Under the pieces are notes generated by a model. The model was not told the origin of the DNA. It ran no database searches and saw only the letters and a program-made list of their open reading frames with translations. This document shows positions 16,685 to 22,403 of a stretch of 22,403 nt of DNA, one piece after another (positions within the stretch are counted from its first letter, which is position 1; each line of letters starts with the position of its first letter). The position numbers were made by a program, and so were the translations under genes. The DNA is from JANJTY01 sp038257155. Its GTDB lineage: Bacteria > Pseudomonadota > Gammaproteobacteria > Xanthomonadales > Xanthomonadaceae. The stretch is taken from contig JBBSJP010000063.1 of assembly GCA_038257155.1 (NCBI GenBank), positions 1 through 22,403 of the forward strand, written 5' to 3'.

Positions 16685-17117
16685 TCATCCGCTCGCAAGT
16701 GCATCGCCGTCATGGGTAATGGCCTGAGGGCTACCCACGGATTTCGCCGGATACACGTGTTCGTACAGAGTCAGAGTGCGACCGCCAACCGCGAGCCCCG
16801 CACGCAGCAACTGAAATCGTCCGCGACCATCCAGTGGCGACCAGTCCACCACGATCACCGGGCGCGACTGCCGAACCGCCCAGCCGGTGATAGCGGCATA
16901 CAACCCATCGCGCCTCATGTATCAGATGAGGATTGCCGATCAACCGGTCCAGCTTCTTCAACGGCGCCGACGCACTCTGGGCACCGGGCCAGGACCGCGC
17001 CAGCTCCATAATCGTCAGGCGTCGCCATGCGAACAATGCGCGGACGGCGCCCAGCAACGCCGCACACCGGTGAGCCTCGTTCTTGTCTTGGCGACCAAGA
17101 GGAGACCACCTCGTCAT
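16685..17117 (-). pseudogene. IS4-family transposase, frameshifted and truncated
   Basis: Two minus-strand frames together give an IS4-type N-terminal half. The first (from ATG at 17117) contains 'SAPLKKLDRLIGNPHLIHE'. The second continues from about 16918 with 'RRDGLYAAITGWAVRQSRP', then 'VIVVDWSPLDG' with the first catalytic Asp of the DDE triad, and 'FQLLRAGLAVGGRTLTLYE'. A single-base frameshift at about 16912-16920 separates them, next to a small palindrome CCTCAT-gtatc-AGATGAGG. The homology stops near 16700, so the second Asp and the Glu of the triad are missing. No terminal inverted repeats were found. This is a dead remnant. Confidence 0.75.
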
Positions 17118-17285
17118 GCACGCACTTTTTTCCCGACCTTCTACATTGCAAGTAGTTGTCTAGCAAGCAGGTTTTGTGGGGAAACCTCAGCCTCCGACCC
17201 CTTTGGTCGTCCCTTCTTGCTCGGACACCTGCGGCACGCCGAAAGGCGCATACTCGCGCCGCAACCATCCTGAGGGGGATCCACT

Positions 17286-19814
17286 GTGCTGACCACACAA
17301 GCTGTTTCGAACAGCATCGCGTCTCGTTGCATCAATCCCGACGGTCGAGGCCAAGGCTTGCGTAATGCGTTCCTTCGACTCGCCGCGATGTTGCTGTGCG
17401 TGGGATTATCCGGCTCGGCGTTTGCCCAGGCGTTCACGGAAGACTTCAACGACATCACCCTGCTTGCGGGCAATGGCTGGTCGCTGCAGAACAACAGCTC
17501 CCCGGTGGGATCCACCAACTGGTTTCAGGGCAACCCCATTTCGGGTGGCGGCCCCTTCGACGCATACAACGGCACCGCGAACGCCTACATCGGTGCCAAC
17601 TACAACAACACGGGGTCAACCGGCACGATCAGCAACTGGTTGCTCACGCCAAACCGGACGCTTCGCAATGGCGACGTTTTCACGTTCTATAGCCGCAAGG
17701 TTGCCCCTGACTCATATGCCGATCGCCTTCAGGTTCGCCTGAGTACCAATGGTGCGAGCACGAACGTGGGTGTCGGGGCCGATGCCGTGGGAGACTTCAC
17801 GACCTTGTTGATGTCCATCAACCCGAGCCTGGTCCTTGGCGTTTATCCCACGGTGTGGACGCAGTACACCATCACGCTCTCCGGGCTTCCTGCGCCCAGT
17901 TCGGGCCGCATGGCATTCCGCTACTTCGTGACCGGCGCCGGATTCAGCGGAACCAATTCCGATTACATCGGCATCGACAATGCGGTGTACACGCCGTACT
18001 TCTGCCCATCGTTCACGATGACGCCGGCGGGCCCGCTGACCGGTGCAAGTTGGGGCCAGGCCTACAGCTTTAACGTTACGCAGACCGGTGCCCTGGGTGC
18101 GCCCAATTTCGCAATGACTGCGGGCGCCTTGCCGCCCGGGCTGACGCTCTCCTCTAGCGGCAACATTTCCGGCACGCCCACTGCCAATGGCACCTTCAAT
18201 TTCACCGTGACGGTGAACGATGCCAGTGGCTGCACCGGTTCGTCTTCCTACTCCATCACGGTGGTGCCGACTGCGCCGGGCGCGCCACAGAATGTCGTCG
18301 GCACTGCCGGTGATGCGCAAGCGGACGTGACCTGGGATGCGCCTGCCAGCGACGGCGGCAGTCCCATCTTCACCTACAACGCTATCTGCACCGACGGCGT
18401 GAACAGTTTCGGCGCCTCCCAAAACTCGCCACCCATTACCATCCTCGGGCTGACCAACGGCACGGCTTATACCTGTACCGTTGCCGCCGTCAACGGCGTC
18501 GGCACGGGACTTGAGTCCGCACCCAGCAGCAGCTTCACGCCGATGGGCAACCAGAGCATCACCTTCGAAGCGCAAGCCGGACAGACCTTTAGCCCGGGCG
18601 GGACTTTCGCTATCTCGCCCCTGGCGAGCGCCAGTTCCGGACTCGAGGTGAGCTACGGTTCGTCGACAACCGATGTCTGCACCGTGAGTGGAACGGAGGT
18701 CTCGATCGTTGCCGTCGGCACCTGCACGCTTACGGCAGACCAGTCCGGTGATGTCGCCTGGAACGCTGCGCCGCAAGTGGAGCAGTCCCTCATCATCGGC
18801 CAGGCCAGCCAGGTATTGGTGTTTCCGCCACAGACTGTTGCAAGCCATCCGTTCGTGGCTGGCGGCACCTTTGCCATCGCGCCCGAAGCAAACAGCGCGC
18901 AGCCTAACTCGGGCGAACCCATTGTCTACAGCTCGCTCAACGACAATGTCTGCACCGTAAGCGGCACTACGGTGACCATCGTGGCCGCAGGCACGTGCCA
19001 GCTCGCTGCGAACCAGACCGGTAACGACAACTTCATGCCGGCGGTGCAGGTCGAGGCGCAGGTCACGATCGACCTGGCCACGCAGACCCTGACCTTTCCC
19101 GCGCAAACCGTGCCCGCTCGCATGTTCCAAGCCGGCAGCATGTTCGCGATCGACCCTGAAGCCAGCAGCGATGAGCCGAACGCGGGCGAGCCCATCGTCT
19201 ACAGCTCGCTCGACCAGAACGTCTGCAGCGTGACCGGTACCACGGTGACGATGGTGGGCGAGGGCACCTGCCAGATCGCCGCCGACCAGGCCGGCAGCAG
19301 CAACTTCACGGCGGCAGAACAGGTCACGTCGGATGTGCTGATCACCACGCCGGAAGCCGATCTTTACGTCGAGAAAACCGTTGCCAGCGACACCGCGCGG
19401 ATCGGCGACACGGTGGCCTACACGATCGTTGTCAGCAACAATGGTCCGGCCGACGCGACCGACGTCGGCGTGCTCGACATCCCGCCGGTTCGGCTGGATC
19501 CAGGCAGCGTGGTGTGGTCCTGCATCTCGACTGTCGGCACCGTTTGCCCGGATCCCGACTCCGACCTCGGAGAACTCGATGTGACGCTCGCGAACCTGCC
19601 CTCGGGCGCCAGCGCCACGTTCGAACTGCTTGGCCAGGTAGTCCCGGCGGCGGATCCAGCGGACGACTTCACCGCGTTCGATAACACCGCCAGCGTAGCC
19701 TTGCCGCAAGGTTCGGGAATGCTCGATCCTGCGCTCAACAACGAAAGCACGGCGACCGTGCTGGTGATCCCGGAAGCCATCTTCGAGGACGGCTTCGAGA
19801 CTCCACTGAACTAG
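17286..19814 (+). CDS. Large secreted multidomain protein (cleaved-adhesin-like, Ig-like, FN3, DUF11) with GFE tail
   Basis: This 842-residue protein starts at GTG 17286, supported by GAGGGGG 8 bases upstream. The signal peptide has an unusually long N-region (about 30 residues) before the hydrophobic core, and cleavage is likely near AFAQ-A at 48. Domains in order: a choice-of-anchor or cleaved-adhesin-like beta-sandwich (50-237); a putative Ig domain with ALPPGLTLSSSGNISGTPT (238-327); an FN3 domain (330-418); three related repeats (423-505, 506-597, 598-688), each with a Cys pair 15 residues apart (465/480, 556/571, 647/662); a DUF11-like domain starting ADLYVEKTVASDTARIGDTV (691-827); and the tail IFEDGFETPLN. 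Such domain strings are typical of surface adhesins or extracellular matrix proteins. No catalytic motif was seen. A perfect hairpin terminator follows at 19872-19907. It shares its tail type with the protein at 3017-3343. Confidence 0.88.
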   Translation: MLTTQAVSNSIASRCINPDGRGQGLRNAFLRLAAMLLCVGLSGSAFAQAFTEDFNDITLLAGNGWSLQNNSSPVGSTNWFQGNPISGGGPFDAYNGTANAYIGANYNNTGSTGTISNWLLTPNRTLRNGDVFTFYSRKVAPDSYADRLQVRLSTNGASTNVGVGADAVGDFTTLLMSINPSLVLGVYPTVWTQYTITLSGLPAPSSGRMAFRYFVTGAGFSGTNSDYIGIDNAVYTPYFCPSFTMTPAGPLTGASWGQAYSFNVTQTGALGAPNFAMTAGALPPGLTLSSSGNISGTPTANGTFNFTVTVNDASGCTGSSSYSITVVPTAPGAPQNVVGTAGDAQADVTWDAPASDGGSPIFTYNAICTDGVNSFGASQNSPPITILGLTNGTAYTCTVAAVNGVGTGLESAPSSSFTPMGNQSITFEAQAGQTFSPGGTFAISPLASASSGLEVSYGSSTTDVCTVSGTEVSIVAVGTCTLTADQSGDVAWNAAPQVEQSLIIGQASQVLVFPPQTVASHPFVAGGTFAIAPEANSAQPNSGEPIVYSSLNDNVCTVSGTTVTIVAAGTCQLAANQTGNDNFMPAVQVEAQVTIDLATQTLTFPAQTVPARMFQAGSMFAIDPEASSDEPNAGEPIVYSSLDQNVCSVTGTTVTMVGEGTCQIAADQAGSSNFTAAEQVTSDVLITTPEADLYVEKTVASDTARIGDTVAYTIVVSNNGPADATDVGVLDIPPVRLDPGSVVWSCISTVGTVCPDPDSDLGELDVTLANLPSGASATFELLGQVVPAADPADDFTAFDNTASVALPQGSGMLDPALNNESTATVLVIPEAIFEDGFETPLN

Positions 19815-19871
19815 CCGCAAGGGCCCTGCGAGTCGATCCTAAGATCCAGGATCGGCTTGAGCTCGCATCAT

Positions 19872-19907
19872 CGCGAAGCCGACACGGTTGTGTCGGCTTC
19901 GCGTTTT
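19872..19907 (+). terminator. Rho-independent terminator with 14-bp perfect stem
   Basis: CGCGAAGCCGACAC (19872-19885) pairs perfectly with GTGTCGGCTTCGCG (19890-19903) around the tetraloop GGTT, followed by TTTT. It lies 58 bases after the stop codon of the 842-residue protein. Confidence 0.92.
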
Positions 19908-20068
19908 CATCGATCGAGAAATTTCGGTGTGCGCCGGGACCGGGCCGCACAGCCCCGTTTGTGCCAGCGACAACGGGGGTCGAGTGCTCTCAGGAATTGC
20001 GGACTGTTTTTTCGGATCCTCTTGCCCTGGTTTAGCCAAACCCTAGAGTGCCAATTGCTGGATCAGCC

Positions 20069-20905
20069 ATGAAGAAAAGCAACATATTCGCACTCGGCGC
20101 GGCCTTGCTTTGCGTTGTGGGATCTTGGTGGCTCAGTCCCATGCTGAGCAGCTTCTACCAGAACTCAAATAGTTCGAATGGCCATGTTGAGTCCTTGGAT
20201 TCCGGGCCGGGGGCGAAGGCTGCTGCGCCAGACGGGGGCGATGGAGAAGGCGCGAGCGAGGGCTCAGACGCAGGGCAAGAAATGCGTTCCAGTCCGAACC
20301 AAGCGGCTGCAGAACCTTCATGGCCGGCGCCATTGAATCCATTTTCCGGATTGCACGCATCGCGCAGGGACTTGACTGGCGGCGATGTTCCATTTGACCC
20401 GTTTGGCGGAGAAACTGAGGAGGATAAAGCCTGGTTGGATCGCAACGGTTATCCGAACGCGCTGCTGTGGGATGCCCTTACCAAAGCAACCGACATGGAG
20501 TTGGATCAAGCGGTTCTTGCCGGGGACAAAATCGCCGAAGTGTTTCGCGATGCGAAGCGGCTTGGCAAGGGCGAGCCGGACGCATTGGCTACCCTGCTGG
20601 ATCACTGGGAGGGCGGTTCGCAATTTGCGCTGGCGATTGCAACGTCCCACCTGGCGGGAAATGGCCAAGCGTCTGATCCGCGCATGGCTTACGTGCTGTT
20701 CCGACTAATGGAGATGAGCGGGAATTATTCCGCTGCCATGTCGCGAGAGATGACAGTGGGGGCAGAGTTTGACCAATTGCAGCGCTTGGAAGCAGAGGCG
20801 ATGGCTCTGGCCTTGTTTGCATCTCGCACGTCTCCTGCGTTCGCATCCGGAACAGCGTGTGTATTGGATATTCGGCCGATTACTGTTCAGCCTGACGGTG
20901 GATAG
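20069..20905 (+). CDS. Membrane-anchored or secreted protein of unknown function
   Basis: This 278-residue protein has an N-terminal hydrophobic segment (about residues 7-27) after MKK. It lacks a clear cleavage site, so it may stay as a membrane anchor. Residues 40-90 are a low-complexity linker rich in Gly, Ala, Ser, Asp and Pro. Residues 110-260 form a helical domain with 'DLTGGDVPFDPFGGETEEDKAWLDRNGYPNALLWDAL', cut here into shorter blocks: DLTGGDVPFDPFGGE, then KAWLDRNGYPNALLWDAL, then LAIATSHLAGNGQ and RMAYVLFRLMEM. The regularly spaced Ala and Leu are reminiscent of Sel1-like or TPR helices, but I cannot confirm repeats. The start ATG at 20069 is preferred to GTG at 20048 because the MKK signal segment begins there. 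I do not recognise the family. Confidence 0.7.
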   Translation: MKKSNIFALGAALLCVVGSWWLSPMLSSFYQNSNSSNGHVESLDSGPGAKAAAPDGGDGEGASEGSDAGQEMRSSPNQAAAEPSWPAPLNPFSGLHASRRDLTGGDVPFDPFGGETEEDKAWLDRNGYPNALLWDALTKATDMELDQAVLAGDKIAEVFRDAKRLGKGEPDALATLLDHWEGGSQFALAIATSHLAGNGQASDPRMAYVLFRLMEMSGNYSAAMSREMTVGAEFDQLQRLEAEAMALALFASRTSPAFASGTACVLDIRPITVQPDGG

Positions 20906-21301
20906 GTTGAGCGTTCCCAGAACGAGAAAAACCGGCAGAGCCAAGACAGGAACAACAACCGCGAACAAAGTGCCGCTTGCCGCTGGCTTCCCATGCGGGG
21001 TGGCCTTGCTGGCCTGCCAGGGGTGACCCTTCTCGCCAGCCCGGCCTTGAGGACTGTCTGAACGCGCGCGCTCCCCCGCTTGTTGGCGGGACAGGTGGGC
21101 GCGGGTCTCTTCGAGTTCGGCCCGTTCGATAGGCTCGGCGCGAAGACATGGGCAATGGACTTTCTTGGATCGAACAGGGCCGGAATCTACACTGTGACCC
21201 TCGGTTCTGCTGGCCCGATAGGCCAAGTGCCATTTGCTACTGCACCGCGAAGGCTTGCATCGCGCCCGCCCGAGGATCGGGCGGGCGCTGGTACTTGAAC
21301 G
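20906..21301. other. Intergenic region between convergent genes
   Basis: The plus-strand gene ending at 20905 and the minus-strand gene ending at 21302 converge here. A minus-strand frame with one hydrophobic stretch (about 20900-20960) overlaps the end of the plus-strand gene, but it lacks a start signal. I do not call it a gene. A strong hairpin occupies 21262-21288. Confidence 0.45.
21262..21288 (-). terminator. GC-rich hairpin downstream of the repeat protein gene
   Basis: GCGCCCGCCCG (21262-21272) pairs perfectly with CGGGCGGGCGC (21278-21288) around the loop AGGAT. It lies 13 bases beyond the stop codon of the minus-strand gene ending at 21302. No T-run follows on either strand, so it may work as an RNA-stabilising or Rho-assisted end rather than a classical intrinsic terminator. 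Confidence 0.55.
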
Positions 21302-22403
21302 TCAGCGTTGTTCCCACCTGGATCGAACCCCAAACACGCCCAGCAGGAGGACGAGTAGTCCCAGTCCGAAAGGTGTTGCGATGGGTATCTGGAGGGGATC
21401 CGTCACCACGGCCCCAGTCCCGACTCCGAGGTTGGTTCCGCTCACGGCCGCAATCGCGAGCCCGGCGTACGCGGGGTCCGCACTGCTGACAACGAAGGTC
21501 ACGGCAAACGGTTGGTCCCCATCCGGCGCGCTGTCGGGCATGCCCGTTACGGTAATCGTTTGCGCAACATTCCAGTTTCCCGCAGTGAAGACCAGGGAGG
21601 CTGGAGCAATGCTGGCTTCGCTGGGGTCGCTGCTCGACGGTGCAATCGTGACGTCCGCCGTCGGCTGCGACGCCAATACCACCGTGATGCTTGCGGTTCC
21701 GCCGGCTTCGGTGGTGCTCAGGCCGCTGGTCGGCGTGACCATGATCGCGGCGACGTCGTCGTCGATATTGGTCGCGCTGACATCGGAGGCGTTCATGCCG
21801 GCGTAGCTCGCATCGGCACTCACCGCTGCCGCCGTGACAATGGTGTAGGCGATGTCGCCGTCTGCGAGCGCATCGTCCACACCCGTCACCGTTACCGGTT
21901 GCGCAACATTCCAGTTCGCCGCGCTGAAGACCAGCGAAGCCGGAGCAACCGCGCCTTCGGTGACATCGCTGCTCGACAGCGCGATCGTCACGTCCGCCGT
22001 CGGTTCCGACGACAGCACCACGGTGAAGCCGGCAGTGCCGCTGGTTTCGGTGGTGGTCAGGCCACTGGTCGGCGTGACCATGATTGTGGCGGCGTCGTCG
22101 TCGATATTGGTCGCGCTGACATCCGAGGCGTCCATGCCGGCGTAGCTCGCATCGGCACTCATCGCTGCCGCCGTGACAATGGTGTAGCCGATGTCGCCGT
22201 CTGCGAGCGCATCGTCCGCACCCGTCACCGTTACCGGTTGCGCGACATTCCAGTTCGCCGCGCTGAAGACCAGCGAAGGCGGAGCAACCGTGCCTTCGGT
22301 GACATCGCTGCTCGACAGCGCGATCGTTACGTCCGCCGTCGGTTCCGAAGTCAGCACCACCGTGAAGCCCGCCGTGCCGCCGGCTTCGGTCGTGCTCAGG
22401 CCG
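21302..22403 (-). CDS. C-terminal part of a large surface protein with 113-residue tandem repeats and IP-TM-Arg tail
   Basis: The frame stays open to the right edge, so only the C-terminal 367 residues or so are visible. They contain two almost identical units and one diverged unit of about 113 residues, each of the form IMVTPTSGLTTTE, then 'FTVVLSSEPTADVTIALSSS', 'LVFSAANWNVAQPVTVTG', 'DGDIAYTIV' and 'SATNIDDD'. This resembles Calx-beta or Ig-like repeats of bacterial adhesins, whose acidic loops often bind calcium. The third unit is shorter and more diverged. The protein ends LQIPIATPFGLG, then a hydrophobic helix, then RSRWEQR, an IPTL-CTERM-like sorting tail similar to that at 5709-6317. 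The start and total length lie outside the window. Repeat-number variation would be expected. Confidence 0.85.
   Translation of the reverse strand, partial: GLSTTEAGGTAGFTVVLTSEPTADVTIALSSSDVTEGTVAPPSLVFSAANWNVAQPVTVTGADDALADGDIGYTIVTAAAMSADASYAGMDASDVSATNIDDDAATIMVTPTSGLTTTETSGTAGFTVVLSSEPTADVTIALSSSDVTEGAVAPASLVFSAANWNVAQPVTVTGVDDALADGDIAYTIVTAAAVSADASYAGMNASDVSATNIDDDVAAIMVTPTSGLSTTEAGGTASITVVLASQPTADVTIAPSSSDPSEASIAPASLVFTAGNWNVAQTITVTGMPDSAPDGDQPFAVTFVVSSADPAYAGLAIAAVSGTNLGVGTGAVVTDPLQIPIATPFGLGLLVLLLGVFGVRSRWEQR
21721..22403 (-). repeat. 339-bp tandem coding repeats
   Basis: The sequence GGCC-x-CTGGTCGGCGTGACCATGAT starts at 21721 and 22060, and GGCCG appears again at 22399, giving a period of exactly 339 bp (113 codons). 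Adjacent units are nearly identical at DNA level over most of their length, including synonymous positions, which points to recent expansion or gene conversion. At least one further copy begins at the right edge. Confidence 0.88.

Noticed and set aside
17712..19820. A 702-codon open frame on the minus strand
   Set aside because: It lies opposite the well-supported 842-residue secreted protein. High GC and biased third positions keep the antisense frame open. It shows no signal peptide, domain or start signal.
20705..21226. Minus-strand 173-codon frame with one hydrophobic segment, overlapping the end of the gene at 20069-20905
   Set aside because: The hydrophobic stretch is suggestive, but there is no ribosome binding site, the rest is Arg-rich and antisense to a better gene, and no family was recognised.

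Overview
The window is GC-rich bacterial chromosome. I infer a Lysobacterales (Xanthomonadales) gammaproteobacterium, possibly Rhodanobacteraceae-like. Three features point this way: a GumN-type TraB protein, secreted proteins ending in an 'F-x-x-GFE' tail, and many scattered GGGGACGGAGGGAATTA hairpins of the REP type. No rRNA, tRNA or CRISPR array was seen. The taxonomic call rests on pattern recognition only.

Layout. 1-140 is the left end of an IS3-family element that runs off the window. 141-421 holds nine copies of CTGATTGGCC followed by a 15-bp perfect inverted repeat. 424-3343 (minus strand) carries a small membrane protein, a secreted protein with seven Cys-paired repeats that I read as a seven-bladed beta-propeller, and a small secreted protein with a GFE tail. 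3740-5368 (plus) is a secreted protein with two SH3-like domains. 5369-6747 (mostly minus) has REP hairpins and a secreted protein with an IP-TM-Arg tail. 6748-7593 (minus) is an exported Rossmann reductase. 7766-8866 (plus) is a GumN/TraB protein whose C-terminus is encoded by a REP element. 8824-9242 is a segment bounded by two inverted REP copies.

The most interesting part is 9264-13202 (plus): a membrane fatty-acid-desaturase-like protein, a fusion of a beta-ketoacyl-ACP synthase III-like thiolase-fold enzyme with a heme-oxygenase-like diiron oxidase domain, and a 298-aa protein I do not recognise. The three genes look like one operon for making or tailoring a fatty-acid-derived product. 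Genes two and three are separated by an 85-bp near-perfect hairpin that runs from the stop codon of one to the start codon of the next. Removing it in silico restores a classic TGATG stop/start overlap.

The right part is secretion-related: a modular S8 protease (13815-16544) closed by a clear terminator, a decayed IS4-family transposase (16685-17117), an 842-aa multidomain secreted protein with a GFE tail (17286-19814) and a perfect 14-bp-stem terminator, a membrane-anchored protein of unknown function (20069-20905), and the C-terminal end of a large protein built of 113-residue repeats (21302 to the edge, minus). Two C-terminal tail types recur among the exported proteins (GFE tails and IP-TM-Arg tails), which suggests two surface-sorting or secretion routes.
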